DNA of 64,000 nt from assembly GCA_963989385.1 (NCBI GenBank), contig OZ022502.1, positions 8,819,001-8,883,000 of the forward strand, written 5' to 3'. Positions 23,736 through 35,557 of this stretch are shown in pieces. How positions within the stretch are numbered: position 1 is the first letter of the stretch; each line of letters opens with the position of its first letter. The notes under the pieces were generated by a model. That model searched no databases. It saw only the letters and a list, made by a program, of their open reading frames with translations, and had not been told where the DNA came from. The position numbers and the translations under genes are program-made. Source of the DNA: Ctena decussata. Taxonomy: Eukaryota; Mollusca; Bivalvia; Lucinida; Lucinidae.

Positions 23736-25088
23736 ACAAGAGTTGTCGCCTGACAGAACAGCTCGCCTGAATTAGTGCTCGCCCATCATACAATCACTAC
23801 AGTAGTGTGGATTGCTAAGCATAAAACCTCAGGCAAGCATGTCCATAATGATAACACATTTATAAACAAAAGCTATCTCAGAAATAAGAGTTAAAATAAA
23901 ATTTAAATAAGTCACATGAGATTTCAAAGTCAATGAGCTTGAGGTCAAAGAACTAAGGAGTAGGGGTGGGTGGGGTGGGGTGGTTGGGTGGGTGAGCAGG
24001 GGGTGGGGTGGGACAGGATGTATCAAAACCCTGAACCATTAACTATAACATCAGTCCAAGTATTAATATCAGCTGTGTCCACCGTGGCACTGTGAAATTA
24101 TGTCCTCATTAATATAAAACTTTAACCAAAAGACAAACTTCTAAGTTGATGACCCTGACTTCAAGGTCATTCAGTGAGGTAAGTATATAATGCTTTGTAA
24201 AAACTCGAAAAAGTGTCTAACATCAGTTGAAGTGTAAACTAAATCTCTGCCAAGCATAATGAATAGTATGCAATTAGAAAACCTTAAGACAGACCAAAAT
24301 TTCCTAAGTCCCTAACCTTGACATCATGGTCACTGAGTGGGGCTGGGGTAGTACTCTGTATAACTTTGGGCTAATATCTAACTAAAGTGCAAATATCAAA
24401 AGAATTCATTCATGGGCTCAGGAGATATGTGTCTTTAAAAACTTTAACCAAAACATCCAATCAATAAAATGAATGACAATTTTCTAAGTCCATGACCTTG
24501 ACATCAAGGTCACTGAGGGGGTCGGGGAAGTACCTTGGAAAACTTTGGACCGATATCTAACTACAGTGCAAGTATCAAAGGAATGCATTCATGGGTTAAG
24601 GAGATACTGGGCTTTACAAAAACTTTAACCAAAACATCCAGTCCAAAAAACTCCCAATTTTCTAAGTCCATGACCTTGACATCAAGGTACTGAGTGGGGT
24701 GGGGGTGGTACCCCTTAAACTTTGGACCAATATCTAATTACAGTAAAACCTGTCTTAAGGGGTCACCCCAAGGGACCCACAAAATTTGGCTGCTTAAGAC
24801 AGGTGACCCCTTAATACAGGTTCATTTGCACTGTATTTTGGTCTAAGGGACCCCCAAAAAGTGGCTGCTAAAGACAGGTGACCCCTTAATACAGTGACCC
24901 CTTAAGACAGGTTCGACTGTACAATGCAAGTATCAAATGAATCCATTCATGGGTTTAGGAGATATAGGTTTTTAAAAAACTTTAACCAAAACATCCAATC
25001 CGAACACCAAACACGGACGCAGACACTGACGCCAACGCCAGGGTGACAACAATAGTTCTTCCAGAACTTTCTTTCAGGCAAGCTAAAT
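23736..25088 (+). mobile_element. HINE-like family C element
   Basis: The 5' end is ACAAGAGTTGTCGCC...AGCTCGCCTGAA. The 3' end (25045-25086) is AACAATAGTTCTTCC, then a hairpin closing in TTCAGGCAAGCTAA. The core has units of about 175 bp with the internal inverted motif CCTTGACATCAAGGTCA. The pre-hairpin tract is GGACGCAGACACTGACGCC. One core unit carries a TA-flanked MITE (24741-24919). Confidence 0.7.
24741..24919. mobile_element. 179-bp Tc1/mariner-type MITE
   Basis: The terminal inverted repeats are about 26 bp (CAGT-AAACCTGTCTTAAGG-GTCACC, differing at two positions). TA flanks both sides (24739-24740 and 24920-24921). The empty site is visible in other family C units (AACTACAGTGCAAG). 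The interior repeats GACAGGTGACCCCTTAATACAG. Confidence 0.85.
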
Positions 25089-25555
25089 ATAGAAAAAAAG
25101 TATTACCTGATAAACGCTATTCCTATTCCCACGAAAGACGGCAACAACCTGCATTGGCATATTATCCTAATATCATTAAGGTTGGCTAGTATGGTCTAAA
25201 ATAATTGTTTTACATCTCAAGAATACTTTTCATTTCAATTTGCAAACTTTATAATTTGGATTATGTCTTTTGTACAGTTTATCCAAATGCCTTGTCAACA
25301 AAATTTTGCATTTGAGATGATCAAGTTGTCTTCTCTATATATATATCCATACCTTTACTTTGATACAGCCACATCTTAGGCACCTTAACTCTTTGAGAGC
25401 CAAAAGCAAAAATACTTACTGTGTAAATCCTAATAAATGCTCCTGCACTTATAAACGTCCCCTACCTCTGTTTCGAAAAATATAATGTTATAGTAACTGG
25501 CATGAATTCCTGTGTGCTTCTCCAGATGAAGCAGCTCTTTGAAATGAGGTCTACT
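25089..25555. other. No gene recognised
   Basis: AT-rich DNA with a (TA)n-rich stretch near 25335. It leads into the foldback at 25556. Confidence 0.4.
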
Positions 25556-25603
25556 CTTAAAGGGAAGAATTTGCTCCTACAGGAGCAAATTCTTTCCTTT
25601 AAG
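25556..25603. repeat. Near-perfect 23-bp foldback palindrome
   Basis: The arms are 25556-25578 and 25581-25603 (CTTAAAGGGAAGAATTTGCTCCT type), with one mismatch and a 2-bp spacer. It is related to the palindrome at 21428-21512 and the single arm at about 20510. Confidence 0.85.
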
Positions 25604-26386
25604 ATTTGATCCCTGCTAAGAAGGGAGGCTAACAACAGTAGTATTGTTTTTCCTCTGCTAGTATACAAACCTTAGTATTGTTTAGTAGAGATATTGGCAG
25701 TGGGGATTTACTACACTTCAGGCTCTAAATAATGCCCCCTTCCGTAAAATGTAACAGTCACCGCAGGACCTTTAATAAGATTTATATGGTATTTTTGCAC
25801 CAGTGTAGCAGCAGATGACACAGCTAATTTGAGCTGTTCTATCTGAGCAGTGTCTTACTGCTTAGGTTTAAACCCTTTTACTTTTCTAATTATGCAGACA
25901 TAAAGTTTGCAGTCTGTTGTTTCATGCTCAAAGAGTTAGTGTACCCTTTAAATTTTGATTTGCTCAAATACATTATATGTAGACCATTTGTGTTTTAGGT
26001 GCAGACTATAATGATGTTCAGACCGGAGTCAAGACTCCTGCAACAATTATTTATAAAATCCATCAGTGTGTAAATCCTGACTGCTCTGATGTCTGAAGAT
26101 CTGAATATCTAACAAAACTTGTGATAGAGGGCAACATGTACCTTTATATTTTTGTCTTGAAAAAAAGACATGCCAACATCTTAATAAATTTCTTCAAAGA
26201 TCTGAAAGATACCTATGAACTATTTGAATATGATAATGGGTACCTATTTCCTTCCAAGAGTTATTCGATATGGACATTAGCAGATCTGGTTTTGGTTGGA
26301 CATAAAGTCTTCCACCAGACTTTCGAGTGACACATGATAATCTTTCACGTTTTTTTTCTCAAGCAAACATCATTCCTCTTGTTGCA
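25604..26386. other. Unassigned DNA upstream of the F-box pseudogene
   Basis: A 69-residue frame at 26121-26330 has no motif I recognise and is not clearly part of the downstream pseudogene. A polypyrimidine tract and TTGTTGCAG at about 26360-26387 look like a splice acceptor for the pseudogene segment. Confidence 0.35.
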
Positions 26387-26387
26387 G

Positions 26388-27065
26388 GATAAATAGTCCT
26401 TGCCTCCTTGATCTCCCAGTTCTGGCTCTTGTGAAGATCCTCCAGTAAACTAACTAATGTGAACTTCTCACATGTGTCAGAAGAATCTGCAAGCTACTAC
26501 ATACAATCATCAGCTGCAATTCTGTGCTTTGGAGGCACATATCAGTTTTCGCAAATGAAGTAATTATTACAAAAGAAAATCTTGAGGGAATTTTACAACA
26601 TTCCAGTGGTTTCTGGACTTTTCTAATCCCTTTCGCAGATTTGAAATTAGAAGTTCCAGATATAGACTGGCTTTTTGTGAATGGTTTCTTTCTAAAGAGC
26701 TTTATTGGTTGGATTTGACTGACTGTCAAACTTCAACGTTATGTTTCCTTAAATGCCTTCCAAATATACAAATACTAAATGTGTCTGTGTGTAAGAGTTT
26801 GATTGATGAAGATTTTCTTGCCATCCAGAACTGCTCTAAACTTGACCAGCTTTACTTTTCTTTCACAATCATAAAGCCAAGTTCAATTGTGTATTTGTCT
26901 TCAAAATTAAGCCTTACAGTATTGGATGCATGCCCAATTCCACTAAATTTACATGACATACAATCCATTTTCAATGCTTGTTATTCTGGAACACTTATAT
27001 ATTTTCAGTTAACACTTGCCGATAATATAGTCCAGAAACTCTTCCAGCGAAACTGTTCCATACAA
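26388..27065 (+). pseudogene. F-box / leucine-rich-repeat (FBXL-like) gene fragment, disrupted
   Basis: One reading frame from 26389 gives CLLDLPVLALVKIL and then, after two in-frame TAA codons (26446 and 26455), CELLTCVRRICKLLH and NSVLWRHISVF. This is the order of an F-box: the LP..L..IL helix, then the CR..K..L and LW..I motifs. The frame shifts near 26690. The next frame gives leucine-rich repeats of the cysteine-containing type: LYWLDLTDC, LPNIQILNVSVCKSL, NCSKLDQLYFSFT and LTVLDACPI...LIYFQLTLA. F-box/LRR proteins are substrate receptors of SCF ubiquitin ligases. The similarity stops near 27065, about 100 bp before the CCATGG element. A splice-acceptor-like TTGCAG lies at 26382-26387. 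Two stops plus a frameshift argue for a pseudogene, though sequence error or unseen introns could mimic this. No subfamily is assigned. Confidence 0.55.
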
Positions 27066-27164
27066 AGGGGGGGTTCCAAATCTGCCCTCGCATGGATTTT
27101 CTTGTTACTTTGCATGTTTACTATCTTCAACCTATCAACTACACATATGCGTTTCTCTATCCCA

Positions 27165-28360
27165 CCCAGGCGAAATGATGACCATGGTGACCATGAACTA
27201 CCATGGACTACCATGATATTTCATGGTCAAACAACCATGGTCAACCATGGTAGACAATGTTTTGTAAAATGGCTGACATGGTTTTTGCTGACCAGTCTTA
27301 TCAACACCATGGTCAACCATGGTCTATGTCCATGGTCAAAGACCATGGTTGACCAAGGTGTTGATGAGACCATCCAAAACCATGGGTGGTCATTTAACAA
27401 AACATGATCAACCATGGTTGTATGACCACGAAAAACCATGGTAATCCATGGTTGTAATACCATAAAATAGCATGGTAGTGCATGGTCACCTGACAATCTT
27501 TAAAACACAGACAATGCTTGCAACATTGCAAGAATGAGATAAACAACACATATACCAGCTGAGTTTCTAATGGCTTAAAAGCAACTATATTGTGGGTTAC
27601 ACTGTTTAGAATCACCATGACCAGCTGTATCCAGGAGTCATCAAAACCATGAGCCTAATTAAGGTGGGTTCTCAGATGCTTTCAAAATTCTCTAGCTTAA
27701 TTTTAAAATGCATTGCTTTTTTCCTGCCCTATCCAATCTTATTATTTTGCAGCTTCTCTGCATAACTGGTATATTAACTTTATGTCAAATTTCTCACTTG
27801 TTTTCAGTCATACTTCTACAGTAAAAGGAAAATAAAAGTAACAAGATTACCTATTGGTGGGCTCTGGCATAACAAGATTTTCAATTGGTGGACATTTATC
27901 ATCCTATGGAATAAACAGGATGTGATGTAACAGGAAGTGATGTCATGTGATTACCAAGTAATCTGACCATGGTTAACCATGGTCAACCATGGTCACCACT
28001 GACCATGTTCGACCATGGTTAACTGGAAATTTTATGACAAGTGACCATGATAATTCATGGTGAACCATGGTCAACCCTAGTAGTAATTTTGACTCTCTTT
28101 TTCTACCATGGTCAACCATGGTGAACCATGGTTAGTCGGAAATTTTATGACAGCTGACCATGGTCAACCATGGTCAATTGTACTGGTAATTTTGATCCTC
28201 TTTTCTACCATGGACAACATGGTTGACCATGGTCAACCATACCACAGATATTGAATATTCATGGTATTTGATGCCTGACCATGAAGAAACATGGTAAACC
28301 TTCAAAAACCATCAAAAACCATGATGACCATGGTCAACCATGGTCACTATTTCGCCTGGG
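27165..28360. mobile_element. 1.2-kb TIR element packed with CCATGG palindromes
   Basis: The terminal inverted repeats are 24 bp: CCCAGGCGAAAT then TGACCATGGT at 27165, and the complement ending at 28360, with two mismatches. The two outer parts (about 27180-27490 and 27960-28350) hold about 26 CCATGG hexamers, mostly as GACCATGGTC or AACCATGGTCAA. The middle (27490-27955) is ordinary AT-rich DNA. Target duplications are not clear. The 232-residue frame that runs in from the pseudogene is just read-through of these motifs. Confidence 0.7.
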
Positions 28361-28607
28361 CAGTGAGTAAAGACTTTAAGGTCTCAGGAGAGCACCCTGA
28401 AGTACTCCCATTTTTTGTGATACCAGCCTTATAATTTACCAATCATAAATCCTCAGCTTTATTCAATTTCATAAAATGTGAACTACAATAGTAAAAGGGC
28501 TCCATATGGATATCTTTGATTCCATTTATGTTTATGCAAACATGCAAACAAAACTTTTTTTAAACATTAAGTCAGAAAATACGGCTAAAAGCGACACTAA
28601 AACTATT

Positions 28608-30561
28608 AAACAAGAGGTCAATGATGGACCTATATTGCTCACCTGAGTTATGATGAAATAACATGGAAGATCATCTATTTGATGATGGTTCAATTGTAGC
28701 AGTTTTGCACTTTCTAATCTATATTCTCACATAGTTTCATGAAGACTGGATCAAAACTTTGCCCTCTAGAGTGTACACAATGTTTTTCTAAGATCTGACC
28801 TGGCGATCTATTTTTTGATCAGACATTATTCAGTTTCAAACTTGGCCTACATTTCATGAAGATAAACATTCTGACAAAGTGTCATGAAGATTCAATACAA
28901 AATAAAGCCACAATTGTGTACACAAAGCTTTTCTATCATTTGACCTAACAAGACCAAGTTTCAAACTTGGCCTAGATTTTATTAAGATAATCATTCTGAC
29001 AAAGTTTCATGAAGATTGAACCAAAACTGTGCCCTCTGGAGTATCCACAATGTTTTTCTAAGGTTTGACCTAGTAACCTAAATGACCCAGTTGCATCCAG
29101 GATCCTTGGTCTAGATTTGTTGGAGATAAACATTTTGACAAAGTTTCATGATGATTGGAACAAAACTGTGCCCTCTAGAGCATTCACATGGTTTTTCTAA
29201 GATCTGACCTAGTGACCTAGTTTTTGATCTGACATGACCTACTTTCAAATTCTGTCTATATTTCAAAAAGATAAGCATTCTGACAAAGTTTCATGAAGAT
29301 TGGATCATAACTGTGCCCTCTAGAGACTCTGAGTGTACACAAGGTTTTTCTAAGATCTGACCTAGTGACATAGTTTTAACCCCACATGACTCAGTTTCGA
29401 TCTTGGCCTAGATTGTATAAGGATAAACATTCTGACAAAGTTTCATGAAGATTGGATTATAACTGTGCCCTCTAGAGTGTTCACAAGGTTTTTCTAAGAT
29501 TTGACCTAGTGACTTAGTTTTTGACCCCACATGACTCAGTTTCAATCTTGGCCTAGATTGTATCAGGATAAACATTCTGACAAAGTTTCATGAAGATTGG
29601 ATCATAACTGTGCCCTTTTGAGTGTCTACAAGGTTTTTCTAAGATTTGACCTACTGACCTAGTTTTTGACCCCACATGACCAAGTTTCACATTTGGTCTA
29701 GATTTCATTAAGATCAACATTCTGACAAAGTTTCATGACAATTGGATCAAAACTGTGCCCTCTGTGTCATTCTAAGATTTATTTCTATTTTTAGATCTAG
29801 CGGCCATTTTGTTCAGTGGAGTAGAATCGTTTTAGCAATTTTGGTTAAGGGCCATGAGTCAAACATTTCTGTGAAATTATTTTGAAATCGAGCTATTGGC
29901 TTTGGAGGAGATGTCTTTTAAAGGTTTTTCTATTTTTAGATTTCTATTTTAAGCTCTGGGGGGCATTTTGTTCAGCAGAGTGGAACAGTTTTAGCAATTT
30001 TGGTTCAGGGCAATGAGTCATATATTTATGTGAAATTTTTTTGAAATCGAGCCATCGACTTCAGAGGAGATGTCGTTTAAAGGTTTTTCTATTTTTAGCT
30101 CTGGTGGCCATTTTGTTCAGCGGAGCAGAACCATTTTAGCAATTTTGGTTTGGTTCAGGGCTATGACAGAAACATTTGTGTGAAATTACTTTGAAATTGG
30201 CCTACTGGTCTAGGAGGAGATGATCCCGGTCTGGCCACATACTTTCGTTTCTCCTTCCGCTGATTCAAGAAGGGCAGTTGTCAGTTACTGGCGAAAGTAT
30301 GTGCACTTAGTACTGGTTAACCGCTTAGGAGGTCTAAGCCTGCCCAGGAATAGTGTGGTTAGGTTAACTGACCGTCCCGACATGACCTTAGTTGTTTACC
30401 GTGGACGTTAAGCATCAAATCAACCAACCAACCAACTAGGAGGAGATGTCGTTTGAAGAAATTGTTGACGACGGACGAACAGACGGACGGACAGACGGAC
30501 GACGGACAACGGACAAATATCGATCACAATAGCTGAGCACTTCGTGCTCAGGTGAGCTAAA
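28608..30561 (+). mobile_element. HINE-like family A element
   Basis: The 5' end is AAACAAGAGGTCAATGATGGACC...GCTCACCTGAG. The 3' end has GACGGACGGACAGACGGACG, then a hairpin (30535-30549, GAGCACTTCGTGCTC) and CAGGTGAGCTAA. The core units (about 145 bp, 'CATTCTGACAAAGTTTCATG') match those at 1-540. The last units (29790-30220) are of a different type. A SINE sits at 30223-30435. Confidence 0.7.
30223..30435 (+). mobile_element. SINE with 13-bp target duplication
   Basis: A 213-bp insertion ends in (CAAC)n and is flanked by direct repeats CTAGGAGGAGATG (30210-30222 and 30436-30448). Its 3' half (GGTTAACTGACCGTCCCGAC, then CGTTAAGC) resembles the conserved tail region of molluscan SINEs. A diverged copy sharing CTTTTCTGCTGATTCAAAAAG-type 5' sequence is at 60220-60375. 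No clear tRNA A/B boxes are seen, so this copy may be 5'-truncated. Confidence 0.75.
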
Positions 30562-31044
30562 AACGAAAAGCATCCCAAAATTTATGTATGTTCCAGTCAG
30601 TGTCAACCTATGAAATTTCCTGAAAAAATAGGCCATATGTTTCCTCTTTATACCAGAGGAATTTCATGAAATTTGGAAACCGGTAACATTGTCATATAAT
30701 GCATGATATAGATGAAGGTGGTTTGTTAGACAAAAATGCATGTCACATTTAAGTGTTAATATGTTCATAGAAACACTTCATTTTCTAGTAATATTAATAG
30801 TAACCTAAACTACAATCATAATAAAAAGCTCCATATGCAGATATATTGACCTACTTTGTCTGAGGAATAAATGGAAAACTAAATTAACTCCGACCACTCG
30901 ACAGTGTATAAAGACTAGAAATTAAATTTTATATCGCGAAGAAAAGTCCATTAAGCAGGAATCTTGAAAAACACTTAAATGTCCAATTTCTTGTACTCAA
31001 GCTTTATATGCTAAGTTTGAATTTTTCAAATCTTCAGATTAACC
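30562..31044. other. No feature recognised
   Basis: AT-rich, apparently non-repetitive within the window. No long frame. Confidence 0.4.
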
Positions 31045-32322
31045 TAGAATGTGTCCATAGAACACGGATGCCCCCGCCTAGTGCCCAAAGTAAGATGGCA
31101 CCTTGTTTAAGGTACTGGCACTTGTAGCATAACTAGGTGGGGGTGTCATGACATATGTGATGATATTCTGTATCTTATCGCAGAAATGGATGCCATGCAA
31201 CTTTCCAAAAGAAATGGCCCGGAAACAAGTAACTTTTAAAAAACTAACAAACGGACACCATTATTGTATGAAATGAAGTCGTAAAAAGGCCATAACTCCC
31301 ACAATAATTGACGGATTTTACCAAACATTGAACTTGACCTGTATTTTATGATGTATAAAATAAGAATTCAATACACCAATGCTTTCAAAAGATAATGAAC
31401 AGAAACCATTTTTTCATACAAAATAAAGTTGAAAAAGGGCCATAACTCCCACAATAATCGACGGATTTTGCCCAACATCGAACTTGACCTGTATTTTATG
31501 ATTATATACCTGTGTATAAAATATGAATTCAATACACCAATGCTTTTAAAAGATATCGAACGGAAACCATTTCTTCATAAAAAATAAAGTCGAAAAAGTG
31601 CCATAACTCCCACAATAATCGACAGATTTTGCCCAACATCAAACTTGACCTGTATTTTATGATTATATACCTGTGTATAAAATATGAATTCAATACACCA
31701 ATGCTTTCAAAAGATATCGAACGGAAACCATTTTTACATACAAAATTTATAAAGTCGAAAAAGGGCCATAACTCCTACAATAATCGACGGATTTTGCCCA
31801 ACATCGAAATTGACCTGTATTTTATGATTATATACCTGTGTATACAATATGAATTCAATACACCAATGCTTTCAATAGATATCGAACGGAAACCATTTCT
31901 TTATAGAAACAGAAGTTGAAAAAGGGCCATAACTCCAACAATAATTGACGGATTTTACCCAACATCGAACTTGACCTGTATTTTATGATTATATAGCTGT
32001 GTATAAAATATGAATTCAATACACCAATGCTTTCAAAAGATATTGAACGGAAACCATTTTTTCATAGAAACAGAAGTCGTAAAAGTGCCATAACTCCCAC
32101 AATAATAGACAGATTTTACCCAACATCAAACTTGACCTGTATTTTATGATTATATAGCTGTGTATGAAATATGAATTCAATACACCAATGCTTTCAAAAG
32201 ATATTGAACGGAAACCATTTCCAACGTACGCACGCTACACTACGTACGCTACGTACGTACGGACAGGGGTGATACTATATGCCCCCCCTCCCCCCACCAT
32301 TTTAAATGGCGGGGGCATAAAA
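31045..32322 (+). mobile_element. HINE-like family B element (founder of the 2-kb repeat)
   Basis: The 5' end is TAGAATGTGTCC...GATGCCCCCGCC. The core has units of about 137-155 bp keyed on 'AACTTGACCTGTATTTTATG' and 'GGGCCATAACTCC'. The tail is ACGTACG-type (32225-32262). The 3' hairpin at 32277-32318 contains GGCGGGGGCATAAAA. Its second half, starting at about 31439, is the beginning of the first 2,036-bp unit. The 96-109-residue frames here are translations of the core. Confidence 0.7.
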
Positions 32323-33474
32323 AATAATACAGCATTGGACCTACAAGAATAAATATTTCACAGGACATTTTTATTCATCAAGGAGAACAATTGCGCCAAT
32401 TTATTTTGAAATCCATGCATAAATTAGAAGTAATATCGTGGACATGCTTAACAGTTTTATCATTTAACCTTCTAGTGTGACCTTGGACCTACCAGAATAA
32501 GTGCTTCACATGACACTTATAATCAAGGGGGACAACTGCCAAATTATTTTGAAATCCATCCGTAAATATATAAGAAATGGTCTCGACAAGCTCTATTTAT
32601 GACCATTGTATCATTCCAAAAATGACCTTGACCTTCAACCTACCTGAACAAATGTTTCAAATAGCATGTTACTCATTAAGAAGGGGAACGACTGTGCCCA
32701 GTTATTTTGAAATCCATGCATAAATATAGCAGAAATACCCTGGACAAGCTCAATTTATGATTTATGCATTATATCATTTGACCTTCAAGTGTGACCTTGA
32801 CCTTGGACCTACCTGAACAAATATTTCAAATTGCACTTCTACGAATCAAGGAGAACAATTGTGCCCAATTATTTTGAAATCCAAACATAAGTGTAGAAGT
32901 TATGGCCCGGACAAGCTCAATTTATGACAATTTTATCATTTGACCTTCAAGTGTGACCTTGACCTTGGACCTACCTGACCAAATGTTTCAAATGGCACTT
33001 TTACTCATCAATGAGAACAATTGTGCCAAATTATTTTGAAATCCATCCATACTTTCGTACAGGTGAGCTAATAAAAATGACTGAGCTGCTTCCTTTGTAA
33101 ATGTATCCATTAACCTAAAGGTACTGGATAATAATGTCAAAAGCTTATGATGTGGTCCCTAGGGCATCTTACCTAACTGTTGGTGAGATCTTAAAACCCA
33201 AGCTCACTGACACCCAGTAGACTCTTGTATCTCAATTATTGCAGGATAATAAGCCTCTGGCTTCCTGTCAGATCTTTTTGCTATTAAATTTGTACTATTT
33301 GTCTTCTGTTTGTAACTTGTATGAAACTGAAATAAAATATACTTAACTATACATGTATTAGGTACATTTTCCAATATGTAAGGGGTGTTTCTGAAAGTGT
33401 TTCTAATTTAAGGTTGTGATTTATGGTATATGTAAAAATCTGCATGAAACCATAAAAAAGTAATGTATCTCCCT
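31439..33474 (+). repeat. 2,036-bp tandem repeat, copy 1
   Basis: The unit is family B core and 3' end, a second HINE-type core of about 170 bp units ('TGACCTTGACCTTGGACCTACC') ending CAGGTGAGCTAA at 33071, about 340 bp of other DNA, then the first ~60 bp of the TTAA element (33410-33474). It contains the intact site GGTACATTTTCC at 33361. Confidence 0.85.
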
Positions 33475-35403
33475 AAACTTGACCTGTATTTTATGACGGA
33501 TTTTGCCCAACATCGAACTTGACCTGTATTTTATGATTATATACCTGTGTATAAAATGTGAATTCAATACACCAATGCTTTTAAAAGATATCGAACGGAA
33601 ACCATTTCTTCATAAAAAATAAAGTTGAAAAAGGGCCATAACTCCCACAATAATCGACGGATTTTGCCGAACATCAAACTTGACCTGTATTTTATGATTA
33701 TATACCTGTGTATAAAATATGAATTCAATACACCAATGCTTTCAATAGATATCGAACGGAAACCATTTTTACAAACAAAATTTATAAAGTCGAAAAAGGG
33801 CCATAACTCCTACAATAATCGACGGATTTTGCCCAACATCGAACTTGACCTGTATTTTATGATTATATACCTGTGTATAAAATATGAATTCAATACACAA
33901 ATGCTTTCAAAAGATATCGAACGGAAACCATTTCTTTATAGAAACAGAAGTTGAAAAAGGGCCATAACTCCAACAATAATTGACGGATTTTACCCAACAT
34001 CGAACTTGACCTGTATTTTATGATTATATAGCTGTGTATAAAATATGAATTCAATACACCAATGCTTTCAAAAGATATTGAATGGAAACCATTTTTTCAT
34101 AGAAACAGAAGTCGAAAAAGGGCCATAACTCCTACAATAATAGACAGATTTTACCCAACATCAAACTTGACCTGTATTTTATGATTATATAGCTGTGTAT
34201 GAAATATGAATTCAATACACCAATGCTTTCAAAAGATATTGAACGGAAACCATTTCCAACGTACGCACGCTACACTAGGTACGCTACGTACGTACGGACA
34301 GGGGTGATACTATATGCCCCCCTCCCCCCCACCATTTTAAATGGCGGGGGCATAAAAAATAATACAGCATTGGACCTACAAGAATAAATATTTCACAGGA
34401 CATTTTTATTCATCAAGGAGAACAATTGCGCCAATTTATTTTGAAATCCATGCATAAATTAGAAGTAATATCGTGGACATGCTTAACAGTTTTATCATTT
34501 AACCTTCTAGTGTGACCTTGGACCTACCAGAATAAGTGCTTCACATGACACTTATAATCAAGGGGGACAACTGCCAAATTATTTTGAAATCCATCCGTAA
34601 ATATAGAAGAAATGGTCTCGACAAGCTCTATTTATGACCATTGTATCATTCCAAAAATGACCTTGACCTTCAACCTACCTGAACAAATGTTTCAAATAGC
34701 ATGTTACTCATTAAGAAGGGGAACGACTGTGCCCAGTTATTTTGAAATCCATGCATAAATATAGCAGAAATACCCTGGACAAGCTCAATTTATGATTTAT
34801 GCATTATATCATTTGACCTTCAAGTGTGACCTTGACCTTGGACCTACCTGAACAAATATTTCAAATTGCACTTCTACGAATCAAGGAGAACAATTGTGCC
34901 CATTTATTTTGAAATCCAAACATAAGTGTAGAAGTTATGGCCCGGACAAGCTCAATTTATGACAATTTTATCATTTGACCTTCAAGTGTGACCTTGACCT
35001 TGGACCTACCTGACCAAATGTTTCAAATGGCACTTTTACTCATCAATGAGAACAATTGTGCCAAATTATTTTGAAATCCATCCATACTTTCGTACAGGTG
35101 AGCTAATAAAAATGACTGAGCTGCTTCCTTTGTAAATGTATCCATTAACCTAAAGGTACTGGATAATAATGTCAAAAGCTTATGATGTGGTCCCTAGGGC
35201 ATCTTACCTAACTGTTGGTGAGATCTTAAAACCCAAGCTCACTGACACCCAGTAGACTCTTGTATCTCAATTATTGCAGGATAATAAGCCTCTGGCTTCC
35301 TGTCAGATCTTTTTGCTATTAAATTTGTACTATTTGTCTTCTGTTTGTAACTTTTATGAAATTGAAATAAAATATACTTAACTATACATGTATTAGGTAC
35401 ATT

Positions 35404-35557
35404 ATTTTCATAAAGCCTTCAGCTTTCACAAGTATGAGATAGCATATCCTTGGCAGTGTAGCTCACTGTGCAACGCCCTTTCAAAGAGAGTAAATCTGGT
35501 AAGACCATGTGACCACACCTATATAAAGCAGGTATTCACCATAACAGGTCATATTTT
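35404..35557 (+). repeat. Left inverted terminal repeat of the DIRS-like element
   Basis: Positions 35431-35557 match the complement of 40156-40283 with about one mismatch. The outermost 27 bp (ATTTTCATAAAGCC...) differ from the right end and are matched instead by the internal region. Confidence 0.8.
35519..35528 (+). promoter_or_regulatory. TATA box in the left terminal repeat
   Basis: CTATATAAAG lies inside the terminal repeat and points inward. A splice-donor-like GTAAGT follows at 35591-35596. The right repeat carries the mirror copy (40183-40192). This suggests transcription from the terminal repeat. It is inference from sequence only. Confidence 0.45.

Noticed and set aside
26709..27407. 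232-residue frame taken as one protein
   Set aside because: Only its first ~115 residues look like leucine-rich repeats. The rest reads into the CCATGG element. Upstream the F-box part is in another frame with stops.
27165..28360. CCATGG element interpreted as a gene-regulatory cluster
   Set aside because: It is bounded by 24-bp inverted repeats and fits a mobile element better. No adjacent intact gene is present to regulate.
33625..33954. Repeated ~109-residue open frames (also 40607-40936, 42643-42972, 31629-31919) with NNRRILPNI...DIERKPFL
   Set aside because: They are translations of the family B tandem core. The repeat period is near a multiple of three and few stops occur by chance. 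No start context, domain or selection signal.
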